Positions 25,655 through 33,739 of a stretch of 64,000 bases of DNA are shown here, piece after piece (position 1 is the first letter of the stretch; every line of letters begins with the position of its first letter). A program made the position numbers and the translations under genes. The DNA is taken from assembly GCF_013141775.1 (NCBI RefSeq), contig NZ_WHOB01000016.1, positions 1 through 64,000 on the forward strand, in the 5' to 3' direction. This DNA comes from Paenibacillus phytohabitans. GTDB lineage: Bacteria > Bacillota > Bacilli > Paenibacillales > Paenibacillaceae. Below the pieces are notes generated by a model that was given only the letters and a program-made list of their open reading frames with translations, had not been told where the DNA came from and ran no database searches.

Positions 25655-26173
25655 CTATATAGAGGCGGGGTTAAATATTTTACTCATATAATATTCGTCT
25701 ACCCATTCTCCATCCACCAGCAGCGACTTTTTCTTCACGCCTTCAATCTCAAAACCATACCTCGTATACAGCGCAACAGCCCGCTCATTATGCTTCATTA
25801 CTGTAAGCTCCAGACGCACAATGCCGCTCCGGTTCGCCCACAAGTCCATCTCGTGGAACAATGCACTGCCGATTCCCATGCCCTGATATTGCTTCAGGAT
25901 GCCGATGACTATATAGGCACTGTGTTTATTGCGGCTGACGCTTCCTCCCCTGACTGACAGGTATCCCGCCAGCTCACCGTCAGCTTCGGCTCCGATCAGG
26001 ATAGAGGTTTGAGCATTCCCGAAGCTTGCGATCATTTCTTCCACCTGCGGAATTCCGGTCTGCCTCTCTCCGGGTGCAAGCAGCATATACGAAGTTTCCT
26101 GATCCAGCCGGTGCTGCAGACTTAAGAGTGCGGCGGCGTCTTCAGGAATCAGTTCCCTCAGTATGATATCCAT
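25655..26173 (-). CDS. GNAT family N-acetyltransferase
   Basis: 172 aa from ATG at 26173, six nt after GGAGGA. GNAT layout is clear: IILRELIPEDAAALLSLQHR at the start, ELAGYLSVRGG strand, AYIVIGILKQYQGMGIGSALFHEMDLWA (acetyl-CoA motif A, QYQGMGIG), and the closing NERAVALYTRYGFEIEG. Close to RimI/SpeG-like members that act on small amines or protein N-termini; the acceptor is unknown. It lies 16 nt downstream of another GNAT gene, so the pair is likely cotranscribed. Confidence 0.85.
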   Translation of the reverse strand: MDIILRELIPEDAAALLSLQHRLDQETSYMLLAPGERQTGIPQVEEMIASFGNAQTSILIGAEADGELAGYLSVRGGSVSRNKHSAYIVIGILKQYQGMGIGSALFHEMDLWANRSGIVRLELTVMKHNERAVALYTRYGFEIEGVKKKSLLVDGEWVDEYYMSKIFNPASI

Positions 26174-26189
26174 TACATTCCTCCTGCAT

Positions 26190-26624
26190 TTAGACCGGTA
26201 TGTATTTTTTGAAAAGCTTGCTTCCCTCTCCGTCGTACCCCAGGCGCTCGTAGAAGCGGTGGGCATCCGTGCGGCAGCTCTTGCTGGACAGCATTACCTT
26301 AAGGGCGCCTCTGGCCGCTGCTGCCTCTTCTGCAAATTGCATCAGTGAGGCTCCAATTCCCTTGCCGCGCAGCTGCGGGTCAGTTACAACACGCTCTATG
26401 ACTCCGAACGGGCGGTCACCGCAAAGCGCATCCATGCACAAGTGCAGATGTAACGTACCCGCTACCTCCCCGTCTTCTTCGTATACGATCAGCAGGCTGT
26501 CCGGATTACTGGCAATTTGGCTGATTCTTTGCGGCGATACTTGGATATCCGTGTGCTCCGGCAATAGAATCCGGTACAGCTTCTCTAAGCCGGAGGCATC
26601 CTCCGGTGTGGCTTCTCTTATCAT
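26190..26624 (-). CDS. GNAT family N-acetyltransferase
   Basis: 144 aa from ATG at 26624 (CAGGGAG at 8 nt). It begins MIREATPEDASGLEKLYRIL, has EVAGTLHLHLC, then RVVTDPQLRGKGIGASLMQFAEEAA (acetyl-CoA binding R-G-K-G-I-G) and RTDAHRFYERLGYDGEG. This is a standard single-domain GNAT, first gene of a two-gene GNAT operon. The two proteins are not close duplicates. Substrate unknown. Confidence 0.85.
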   Translation of the reverse strand: MIREATPEDASGLEKLYRILLPEHTDIQVSPQRISQIASNPDSLLIVYEEDGEVAGTLHLHLCMDALCGDRPFGVIERVVTDPQLRGKGIGASLMQFAEEAAAARGALKVMLSSKSCRTDAHRFYERLGYDGEGSKLFKKYIPV

Positions 26625-26682
26625 TCGCAATACTCCCTGTATTATAATTAACAACATTAATTAATATAGTTAATGCGATTAA

Positions 26683-27042
26683 TTAGTTGGTTGAACGGCA
26701 AATCATCAGCACATTCCCGTCCGGATCTTTGAAATTAAACCAGTGATCATGTTCAATATCTGTGAGAATTTCAGCTCCGGTAGCTTTGACATAATCATAG
26801 GCAGCATCAATATCGTCGGTAAGCAGATGGAAGGAAGGCACCTTCAGCACAGCCTCGGCTGTAAAAATTCTGCTGTCGAGCACGATTCCCGGACCCTGCA
26901 TCGGCACGTCATACAGATGCCCGAACAAAATTTCACCGTCAAGCGGCAGTCCAAGCAAGCTGCAATACCAGTTTTTGGACCTTTCGATATCACTAACCGG
27001 GATGAAGACAGCGCCAACCTGATTCCGTATGGGACTTGTCAC
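26683..27042 (-). CDS. VOC (glyoxalase/bleomycin resistance) family protein
   Basis: 119 aa, start GTG at 27042 about 11 nt after AGGAGG. It has two beta-alpha-beta units of the vicinal-oxygen-chelate fold: VGAVFIPVSDIERSKNWYCSLLGL, then PSFHLLTDDIDAAYDYVKATGAEIL. It closes with WFNFKDPDGNVLMIC. The metal-ligand positions are only partly kept (His in SFHLLTD), so enzyme, resistance or binding functions are all possible. Stands alone on the minus strand. Confidence 0.8.
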   Translation of the reverse strand: MTSPIRNQVGAVFIPVSDIERSKNWYCSLLGLPLDGEILFGHLYDVPMQGPGIVLDSRIFTAEAVLKVPSFHLLTDDIDAAYDYVKATGAEILTDIEHDHWFNFKDPDGNVLMICRSTN

Positions 27043-27192
27043 AGCAAGTAGAGCCTCCTCTAAAAGTACAGTAGTAGGTGGAGCCTTTAATCATTTCGAT
27101 AAAATATGTCAATTTCCTGCCTCTTTGGTGACGGGAATATAAGTTATGCTATAATCTTGTCAGATCCTATCCAGATGTCAGGAGAATGAGAC

Positions 27193-28539
27193 TTGGCTAA
27201 CCTATCCTTTGGGTATCTCAGGCTGACGCCGCCCAAAATACTATCACTGGGCTTTGTAATACTAATCGCGGCCGGCACCCTGCTTCTGTGTCTCCCTGCT
27301 GCTTCTACCGGCGGAAGAATCTCTTTCATTGATGCACTGTTCATGGCTACCTCAGCGACCTGTGTAACCGGGCTTGCTGTCATTGACACAGGAACGCAGC
27401 TGACGGCTTTTGGACAGATTGTACTGCTCGTGCTATTCCAGTTCGGCGGTCTCGGGTTCGTTACGATGGCGACGCTGATCACGCTGGTGCTGAACAAGCG
27501 GATCTCACTGAAGGAGCGCCTGCTGCTGCAGGAATCCATGAATCAGAATTCCATGCAGGGAATTGTGAAGCTGATCCGCCGGGTGCTGATCTACTCGCTG
27601 GTGATTCAGCTGACCGGGGCCATTCTTCTTGCCGCAAGATTTATGATGGACATGCCTTTTGGCAAAGCAGCGTATTACGGAGTATTCCATAGTATATCCA
27701 TCTTCAACAATGCCGGATTTGATCTGTTCGGGGATGTTCACGGGCCCTTCAGCGGTTTAACCCGCTATGTTGAAGATCCGATTGTGAATATTACCTCCAT
27801 GCTGCTGATTTTCCTCGGCGGTATCGGCTTTATTGTATTATCTGATGTAATCGACTTTCCGAAACGTAAGCGGCTGACTCTCCATTCCAAGGTAGTCCTT
27901 GCCACTTCTGCTGCTCTCATTGTGATTGGCGCGGCTATTTTCTTCTGGCTGGAGCTGAATTCCACGCTGAAGCCGCTGCATGCCGGAGGTAAGATTATGG
28001 CTTCCTTCCTGCAGGCGATTACGCCACGCTCCGGCGGGGTGACGACGATCGAGATCCCGCTGCTGCGTGAATCCACGCAATTCCTGATGATTCTGCTGAT
28101 GTTTATCGGAGCAGCTCCCGGCTCCACCGGCGGCGGGATTAAGATTACCACCTTTGCAATTCTGGCCAGCACAGCCTATGCCAAGCTCCGGGGCAAAGAA
28201 GATATCGTGATGTTCCGCCACCGGATCTCGAAGGAGAATGTCTACAGGGCGATTACCATGACTCTGCTGTCACTGATGCTGGTGGTCATCTCGACCATGC
28301 TGCTGTCGGTGACGGAGAGTGCGGATTTTCTGACCGTGCTGTTCGAGGCAGTCTCCGCTTTCGGTACATCCGGTATAACAATGGGACTGACTACAGAGCT
28401 GACAACAATCGGTAAGGTGCTGGTGATTATTCTTATGTTTGTCGGCCGGACAGGACCGCTTACACTTGCTTATGCACTCAAACCGAAGAATAGTAAGGAA
28501 CTCTACCGGTACCCTGAAGGCAATATTACCATCGGCTAA
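27193..28539 (+). CDS. ktrB: Potassium uptake protein, KtrB/TrkH family
   Basis: 448 aa, start TTG at 27193 after AGGAGAATGAGAC. It contains the four pore repeats of the Trk/Ktr family: TSATCVTGL, SIFNNAGFDL, APGSTGGGI and SAFGTSGITMGL, each with the central Gly of the selectivity filter. The C-terminus PKNSKELYRYPEGNITIG is as in KtrB/KtrD. It forms the K+/Na+ channel subunit in the membrane and needs a KtrA/KtrC RCK subunit for gating, which is not encoded nearby. KtrD, the low-affinity form, is usually an orphan like this, so KtrD is the alternative name. Confidence 0.87.
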   Translation: MANLSFGYLRLTPPKILSLGFVILIAAGTLLLCLPAASTGGRISFIDALFMATSATCVTGLAVIDTGTQLTAFGQIVLLVLFQFGGLGFVTMATLITLVLNKRISLKERLLLQESMNQNSMQGIVKLIRRVLIYSLVIQLTGAILLAARFMMDMPFGKAAYYGVFHSISIFNNAGFDLFGDVHGPFSGLTRYVEDPIVNITSMLLIFLGGIGFIVLSDVIDFPKRKRLTLHSKVVLATSAALIVIGAAIFFWLELNSTLKPLHAGGKIMASFLQAITPRSGGVTTIEIPLLRESTQFLMILLMFIGAAPGSTGGGIKITTFAILASTAYAKLRGKEDIVMFRHRISKENVYRAITMTLLSLMLVVISTMLLSVTESADFLTVLFEAVSAFGTSGITMGLTTELTTIGKVLVIILMFVGRTGPLTLAYALKPKNSKELYRYPEGNITIG

Positions 28540-28563
28540 ACTCTGCGTTACCTGTGAAATGTG

Positions 28564-28616
28564 AAATGCGACCCTGTGCGGCAAGATTATTCTGCCGGAA
28601 CGGAGTCGCATTTTTT
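28564..28616 (+). terminator. Terminator of ktrB
   Basis: AAATGCGAC (28564-28572) pairs with GTCGCATTT (28605-28613), with GGCA/TGCC inside, followed by TTTTTT. Confidence 0.8.
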
Positions 28617-28672
28617 AATAACAGCTTGTACATAGAAAGTCTATTGTATGACAAGGCTATCCGGGAAGGATC

Positions 28673-28954
28673 TTAGGCTTCTTCTTCCGGAATCTCCTGA
28701 GTGTCGAGTGCCGCGTCCAGCAGCTGATTGTATACATCGTCATCATTCTCCAGCAGGGCATCCACCTCAAGGAACTGCTCTTCACTTCCCGGTTCACCGG
28801 CGAAGCTCAGGCTGTAATCCCATTCGGTTCCCCGTGAACTGAAGAAAGTGATCTCATAAGGGGAGCTGTGATTCTCCAGTGTAAACACCGTTCTCCCGAC
28901 AAAACTTCTATCCTCTACGCGTTTCATTTCTGCTTTGGTGATTTCTAGGTTCAT
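28673..28954 (-). CDS. Small acidic hypothetical protein, 93 aa
   Basis: ATG at 28954 follows GGAAGGAAAG. The sequence starts with NLEITKAEMKRVEDRSFVGR and has a central beta-rich stretch (TVFTLENHSSPYEITFFSS). It ends in a strongly acidic tail (ALLENDDDVYNQLLDAALDT, QEIPEEEA). It has no Cys and no membrane segment. I recognise no named family. It is transcribed away from the aminopeptidase genes. Confidence 0.6.
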   Translation of the reverse strand: MNLEITKAEMKRVEDRSFVGRTVFTLENHSSPYEITFFSSRGTEWDYSLSFAGEPGSEEQFLEVDALLENDDDVYNQLLDAALDTQEIPEEEA

Positions 28955-29120
28955 ACTCTTTCCTTCCTTTCATCTGATCATGCCCACAATATTCAGTATA
29001 ACATTGATATGTAAGCAATTCCTTTCCTTTTGCGCTGTAATTGACTTTTTTCATCCGGCGGTTAATAATTTAGTACAATGCTTATTCCGAGCTAAAATTA
29101 TGGTAATGGAGGAAATCGCA

Positions 29121-30359
29121 ATGACTCAAACAGAGCTTCAATCCAAGCTAAGTAAATATGCTGATCTGGCTGTGCAGATCGGTGTAAATGTTCAGCCGGG
29201 GCAAATCCTGGTCGTGAACGCTCCGATTTCCGCAGCCGAGTTCGTCCACCTGATTACCGCCAAAGCATATGCCATCGGCGCAAGCCAGGTCAAGGTTAAC
29301 TGGAGTGACGAGTTCATTACGCGCCAGCAGTTCGAGCATGCCGCACCGGAAGTGTTCACCAAGGCTCCAACCTGGTACGCGGGTGAAGTGACCGAATTCG
29401 CCGAGAACGGCGCTGCATTTCTGAACGTTATTGCCGAGAATCCGGACGCACTCAAAGGTATTGATCCTGAGCGGATCGCCAATTTCCAGAAGACCCGGGG
29501 GGCTGCACTTACGAAATACCGCGAAATGCAGATGTCCGATAAAGTCAGCTGGAGCATTGTAGCCATCCCGTCCCAGCCTTGGGCAGACAAGGTATTCCCT
29601 GACGTGCCTGAAGAAGAGCGCGTAGATAAACTCTGGGAGGCAATCTTCCACACCGTACGCCTGGACCGCGAAGACCCTGTAGCCGCATGGCAGGAGCATC
29701 TGGATACACTGGAGCAGAAAGCGGATGTTCTCAATGCGAAGAAATACAAAAGCCTGCATTACATAGCACCTGGAACCGACCTTAGTATTGAGCTGCCTGA
29801 AGGCCATATTTGGGCGCAGGGCGACAGCATCAATGCTAAAGGTCATTCTTTTGTCGCCAACATGCCAACTGAAGAAGTGTTCACGGCTCCGAAGAAAACC
29901 GGCGTTAACGGTACTGTCAGAAGCACGAAGCCGCTCAGCTACGGCGGGAATATTATTGACGGCTTTTCGATTACCTTTGAACAGGGCCGGATTACCAGCG
30001 TAAGCGCCGAGCAAGGCCAGGAAGCCCTGGAATATCTGATCAGTCTCGATGAAGGCGCCAAGTACCTGGGTGAAGTCGCACTCGTGCCGCACAACTCGCC
30101 GATCTCTGATTCCAACATCCTGTACTTCAACACCTTGTTTGACGAGAATGCGTCCAACCATCTGGCGATCGGCACTGCATATGCCTTCTGCCTCGAAGGC
30201 GGCAAAGAAATGAACCAGGATGAGCTGATCGCCCATGGCCTCAATACCAGCGTAACCCATGTCGATTTCATGATCGGCTCAGCAGAGATGGATATTTATG
30301 GTATCACGGCTGACGGTACGCGTGAGCCTGTATTCCTGAAGGGCAACTGGGCATTTTAA
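29121..30359 (+). CDS. M29-family aminopeptidase (AmpS/AmpT-like), copy 1
   Basis: 412 aa, ATG at 29121 with GGAGGAAAT 6 nt upstream. Thermophilic aminopeptidase family M29: VQIGVNVQPGQILVVNAPIS at the N-terminus, LSIELPEGHIWAQGDS, NMPTEEVFTAPKKTGVNG (metal-binding Glu), EVALVPHNSPIS, FDENASNHLAIGTAY (His and Tyr ligands) and SVTHVDFMIGSAEMDI (His and Asp ligands). Expected to be a cytoplasmic dimeric metallo-aminopeptidase removing N-terminal residues from peptides. A closely similar gene follows after 53 nt, evidently by tandem duplication. Confidence 0.92.
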   Translation: MTQTELQSKLSKYADLAVQIGVNVQPGQILVVNAPISAAEFVHLITAKAYAIGASQVKVNWSDEFITRQQFEHAAPEVFTKAPTWYAGEVTEFAENGAAFLNVIAENPDALKGIDPERIANFQKTRGAALTKYREMQMSDKVSWSIVAIPSQPWADKVFPDVPEEERVDKLWEAIFHTVRLDREDPVAAWQEHLDTLEQKADVLNAKKYKSLHYIAPGTDLSIELPEGHIWAQGDSINAKGHSFVANMPTEEVFTAPKKTGVNGTVRSTKPLSYGGNIIDGFSITFEQGRITSVSAEQGQEALEYLISLDEGAKYLGEVALVPHNSPISDSNILYFNTLFDENASNHLAIGTAYAFCLEGGKEMNQDELIAHGLNTSVTHVDFMIGSAEMDIYGITADGTREPVFLKGNWAF

Positions 30360-30412
30360 TGCCTTTTCTACTCCATATTACAAAATAGAAGATAGTGAAA
30401 GGAGCTGAAATC

Positions 30413-31642
30413 ATGCTGGATTTCAAGCAAAAGCTCGAAAATTACGCCCTGCTCGCTGTAAAGATCGGAGTCAACATTCAGCCCGGTCAAACGCTTGTAG
30501 TCAATGCGGATATCGTCTCCGCAGAGCTGGTACGGCTCATTGTACGCCAAGCCTATGAAGCAGGAGCAAAGCTGGTAAAGGTTAATTATACCGATGAATT
30601 CGTTACACGGACACGTTATGATCTCGCTCCATCCGAGAGCTTCCTCGAGCCGCCCAAATGGCAGGCGGATGAGCTGGAGGATCTCGCGCGTAATGGCGCT
30701 GCGTTCCTGACCATTATCTCGGCTAATCCGGACTTGCTGAGCGGGGTAGAACCAAGCCGGATCTCTGATAACCAGAAGACTGCCGGCCAGGCCATGGCTC
30801 CTTACCGGGAGATGATGATGGCTAACCATGTCAGCTGGAGCGGCATCGCCTTCCCTTCTCCTTCATGGGCCGCCAAGGTATTCCCGGACGCTGCGCCTGA
30901 GCAGCAGATTGAACTGCTATGGGATGCAATCTTCAAAGCTGTGCGCGCAGACCAGGAGAACCCGGTTGCAGCCTGGAGCAGCCATCTGGGCGGCCTCAAG
31001 CAGCGCTGCGATCTGCTGAACGCCAAGAAGTACCGCAAGCTTCACTACACAGCACCGGGAACGGATCTGACGATCGAGCTGCCTGAAGGCCATATCTGGT
31101 GTCAGGCCGGTGCGGTGAACAGCCGCGGCATGTCCTTCCTGGCCAACATTCCGACCGAGGAAGTGTTCACAGCCCCGCTGAAGTCCGGTGCTAACGGCAA
31201 AGTCAGCAGCACCAAGCCGCTTAGCTACGGCGGCAACATTATCGACCGTTTCACCTTGACCCTGGAGAACGGCAAGGTCACAGACTTTACCGCAGAGGTC
31301 GGCCAGGAGGCCTTGGCTTCCCTGCTGGCTATGGATGAAGGCGCGGCCTACTTCGGCGAAGTGGCCTTGGTTCCTTTCCACTCTCCGATCTCGGAGAGCG
31401 GCATTCTCTACTACACCACGCTGTATGACGAGAATGCTTCCTGTCACCTTGCGCTGGGTGCTGCTTATGCTTTCACGCTGCAGGACGGCATTAATATGAC
31501 TAAGGAACAGCTCGCTGAAAGAGGCATGAACCAGAGTCTGACACATGTAGACTTTATGATGGGTTCCCCGGAGATGAGCATCGACGGGATTGCCGATGAC
31601 GGCTCTGTTGATCCAATCTTCCGTAACGGAGATTGGGCTTAA
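30413..31642 (+). CDS. M29-family aminopeptidase, copy 2
   Basis: 409 aa, ATG at 30413 after AAGGAGCTGAAATC. It aligns with the preceding gene along its whole length by eye (VKIGVNIQPGQTLVVNADI; LTIELPEGHIWCQAGAV; NIPTEEVFTAPLKSGANG; FDENAS becomes YDENAS; LTHVDFMMGSPEMSI). All metal-ligand segments are kept, so both copies should be active. Only 53 nt separate the genes with no terminator, so they are probably one operon, with the stop signal at 31718-31759. Confidence 0.92.
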   Translation: MLDFKQKLENYALLAVKIGVNIQPGQTLVVNADIVSAELVRLIVRQAYEAGAKLVKVNYTDEFVTRTRYDLAPSESFLEPPKWQADELEDLARNGAAFLTIISANPDLLSGVEPSRISDNQKTAGQAMAPYREMMMANHVSWSGIAFPSPSWAAKVFPDAAPEQQIELLWDAIFKAVRADQENPVAAWSSHLGGLKQRCDLLNAKKYRKLHYTAPGTDLTIELPEGHIWCQAGAVNSRGMSFLANIPTEEVFTAPLKSGANGKVSSTKPLSYGGNIIDRFTLTLENGKVTDFTAEVGQEALASLLAMDEGAAYFGEVALVPFHSPISESGILYYTTLYDENASCHLALGAAYAFTLQDGINMTKEQLAERGMNQSLTHVDFMMGSPEMSIDGIADDGSVDPIFRNGDWA

Positions 31643-31655
31643 GCTTTTGTTTGTA

Positions 31656-31697
31656 GATTGTCGCTTGAGGATTGTAGCTTGAGGATTGTGGTTTGAC
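31656..31697 (+). repeat. Three tandem 14-nt repeats
   Basis: GATTGTCGCTTGAG (31656), GATTGTAGCTTGAG (31670) and GATTGTGGTTTGAC (31684) lie end to end between the aminopeptidase stop and its terminator. The first two differ at one base. Too few and imperfect for a CRISPR; likely slippage-derived. Confidence 0.7.
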
Positions 31698-31717
31698 GTT
31701 TGTTAATGAATTGTGGT

Positions 31718-31759
31718 GGCCCCGCCGTTCCCCTTATGGGAGAATGGCGGGGTCTTTTT
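31718..31759 (+). terminator. Terminator of the aminopeptidase pair
   Basis: GGCCCCGCCGTTC (31718-31730) pairs with GAATGGCGGGGTC (31742-31754), followed by TTTTT. The next 325 nt up to 32085 are AT-rich and hold no gene I trust. Confidence 0.85.
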
Positions 31760-32084
31760 GTATAAGAGAGCTATGGAGTTAGTGTATCGAGAATTTTCCG
31801 ACTCAGATTCCGCTAAGTAACCTTGGTAGGGTGTGCTCCCATCGTACAGCTTGGAACTAGAATCGTTAGTTTCCTTCTTGTTCATTCCTCCAATAGCCCA
31901 AATTTGAAGATATGTTCAAAGAATATTCACAATATTGTTGAATTTAATTCACAAATATGTCACAATACAATTAAGGATGGTATTTACAAGTCCCGCATCC
32001 AAAGTTGCCTCGAAGCTTCTGATGCCAGAATTGCGAAGTGATGCTGGAAGTTTATGCTTACCAAACACTTAGGAGGGAATCCTG

Positions 32085-32258
32085 ATGAAAGAATCTTTTA
32101 ACCAAGAAGTGGATTCGACTGAACCGGAACGACTGGAAGTCCAGGCTCCCAAAGACTTAAGTATCGTAGCCTCCGATGCAATCAAGTACACAGCCTATAT
32201 CATGCTGCTGTTCGGGTTCTTGTACTTTTTGATTGCATACCTCGCCCCTATGCTATAA
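32085..32258 (+). CDS. Small single-span membrane protein, 57 aa
   Basis: ATG at 32085 follows a strong AGGAGGGAATCCTG. The 57 residues start with an acidic cytosolic segment (ESFNQEVDSTEPERLEVQAP) and end with a clear membrane helix (YIMLLFGFLYFLIAYLAPML). It has the look of tail-anchored small proteins that modulate membrane complexes. No family is recognised. The codon frame is clean and the ribosome site excellent, so I consider it real. A palindrome with a cre-like core follows the stop. Confidence 0.65.
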   Translation: MKESFNQEVDSTEPERLEVQAPKDLSIVASDAIKYTAYIMLLFGFLYFLIAYLAPML

Positions 32259-32282
32259 GGCTGCTTCAATATATACGTTTTC

Positions 32283-32298
32283 CCGTAAGCGCTTACGG
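32283..32298. promoter_or_regulatory. Perfect 16-bp palindrome, cre-like core
   Basis: CCGTAAGCGCTTACGG is a perfect inverted repeat whose core GTAAGCGCTTAC resembles a CcpA site. It lies 25 nt after the small membrane protein, not in front of a promoter. It may instead be a short hairpin. Confidence 0.35.
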
Positions 32299-32392
32299 CC
32301 GGTCTGTTCCTGCGGGAAATGGATTAGCCGTTTTATTTTGCAGACAGGGGTTCTAGAATCAGCCTCTCTCTAATCTGGCAACTACGGCTATA

Positions 32393-32427
32393 CAAAAAAA
32401 GTAGTCCCCGCTAATCTCGAGGACTAC
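32393..32427 (-). terminator. Terminator of the 32438 gene
   Basis: On the minus strand GTAGTCC (32427-32421) pairs with GGACTAC (32407-32401), followed by eight T (32400-32393), 11 nt after the stop. Confidence 0.75.
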
Positions 32428-32437
32428 CATAATATGC

Positions 32438-33130
32438 TTATTTCCAGCCTAACGCTTTGCTGATCCAGGCTATCGCTTCCGGCGTCCAGCTCCCGTCCAT
32501 TCTCGAACGCAGCCACGCCACCGCCTCTTCTCTCGTTCCTTCAAAAGATTCAATTCCCGCTTCATTCATCCAGTGGCCCGAGGTTTCAAAAGAGGTACTG
32601 TTCCACCCGTTCGGCTCACCGTCCGCATTCAGCTGTTGCTTAACTCCGGAGATTACAATATCCAGAGTGCCCTGAAGCTCGGTTACGGCGTTGTCAAAAG
32701 CCGTTTTCTTCTCTTTGGCCTTCATATCAGCCATAGAACGGAGCTGGCGTGTCTCTATGCCTTCGTGCTCCCGGATAATCTGCAATAACGTTAGCGCTTC
32801 TCTGGTAGCAAGACCGCTGTCAAACCGCTCCTCCAGGGAACGCGGACTTCCTGCCGCCGCCAGATAAGCGGGAAGCCACTCACGGGATACCAGAACGGCT
32901 TTTTTCTTGATAAACTTTCCGTAACCGGCCAATCCTTCTCCCGGAAATCTCACCCGCCAGCCCCAGGGGTCCAGCTCGGAACCGGTATGCCAGTTCTCCG
33001 CCAGGGTCAGCCCGTTCACAGAAGGATGCCCAGGGATCAACGGGGCCAGTGGTACGATCCCCAGCTTGGCCACAACCTCAGCCATCTCCTCAAATGTTGT
33101 AATACTCTCTTGGCTCTCTACACTACCCAC
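32438..33130 (-). CDS. Uncharacterised protein, possibly AlkZ-related
   Basis: 230 aa, GTG at 33130 after GGAGGCGGAATGA. The N-terminal half (NWHTGSELDPWGWRVRFPGE, GLAGYGKFIKKKAVLVSREW) resembles Firmicute proteins that I recall being labelled AlkZ-related, which would tie it to DNA-glycosylase-like folds. The usual QxQ/QxD active-site motif of YcaQ/AlkZ enzymes is not seen, so activity is doubtful. The middle (LLQIIREHEGIETRQLRSMA) looks like a winged-helix segment. It could be cotranscribed with nothing; the TetR gene upstream ends 24 nt before it on the same strand, so readthrough is possible. Confidence 0.5.
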   Translation of the reverse strand: MGSVESQESITTFEEMAEVVAKLGIVPLAPLIPGHPSVNGLTLAENWHTGSELDPWGWRVRFPGEGLAGYGKFIKKKAVLVSREWLPAYLAAAGSPRSLEERFDSGLATREALTLLQIIREHEGIETRQLRSMADMKAKEKKTAFDNAVTELQGTLDIVISGVKQQLNADGEPNGWNSTSFETSGHWMNEAGIESFEGTREEAVAWLRSRMDGSWTPEAIAWISKALGWK

Positions 33131-33154
33131 TCATTCCGCCTCCTCGGTGTAAAT

Positions 33155-33739
33155 TCATTCAAGCTCATCTGCTCCCTCACCCATGCAGCGGATTCCGGCA
33201 ATATAAGCGCGGATCAGCCGCGTAAGACTGACATTCAAGTCCAGCGGCATTCCGAAGCCGCCTTGATTCTCAAGGGCAGAGAACCCGTGCAGTATGCTGC
33301 GCAATCCCCGGACAGCGTGCAGGTTCCCTTCCTCATCCAGCCCAAAGCAGGACAGGACTTGAATAATCAGTGACAGGACCTTCCCGCCCGCAGCCTCCAG
33401 AGCGGTATCTCCCTCCTCAGGTGCTCTCAATGTTGTTTCGTACAGCCCCGGATGTTGCCTGGCAAATCCGATGTAAGCCTGACTCAGCGCATGAACGGCC
33501 TGTTCGCCCCGTGCGCCTTCCGCTGCCGCTGACATGGCGTCATAGAGCTGCTCCAGCCCATGAATCGCCAGCAGTGTCCGCAGACCCGCGAGTCCGTTAA
33601 TGTGATTATACAACGACGGCGGGCGAACGCCCAGCTTGGCCGCCAGTGCGGCCAGCGTCACCTCCTGAACACCCTGTGCGTCAGCCAGCTCTGCTGCTGC
33701 CAGCACAAGAGTATGTGTGTCCAAACCAGCTCTAGCCAT
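33155..33739 (-). CDS. TetR family transcriptional regulator
   Basis: 194 aa from ATG at 33739 (GGAGGGAAAGTAC). The N-terminal TetR helix-turn-helix is VTLAALAAKLGVRPPSLYNHINGLAGL. The C-terminal ligand domain (AYIGFARQHPGLYETTLRAPEEG) is of the WHG/TetR_C_13 type. It overlaps the metallo-hydrolase gene by 8 nt and is its second cistron, so it most likely represses its own operon. Two 17-bp palindromes, one of them exactly between the -35 and -10 boxes of that operon, are the expected operators. Inducer unknown. Confidence 0.88.
   Translation of the reverse strand: MARAGLDTHTLVLAAAELADAQGVQEVTLAALAAKLGVRPPSLYNHINGLAGLRTLLAIHGLEQLYDAMSAAAEGARGEQAVHALSQAYIGFARQHPGLYETTLRAPEEGDTALEAAGGKVLSLIIQVLSCFGLDEEGNLHAVRGLRSILHGFSALENQGGFGMPLDLNVSLTRLIRAYIAGIRCMGEGADELE

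Noticed and set aside
29148..30260. 370-codon open frame on the minus strand
   Set aside because: Antisense to the first M29 aminopeptidase; Cys and Phe content is unlike a real protein and no start signal is present.
31656..31697. CRISPR-like array
   Set aside because: Three 14-nt units without spacers cannot be a CRISPR; no cas genes anywhere in the window.
31703..31885. Possible 60-aa minus-strand gene
   Set aside because: It runs through the aminopeptidase terminator, and the GGAGG sits directly against the ATG, too close for use.
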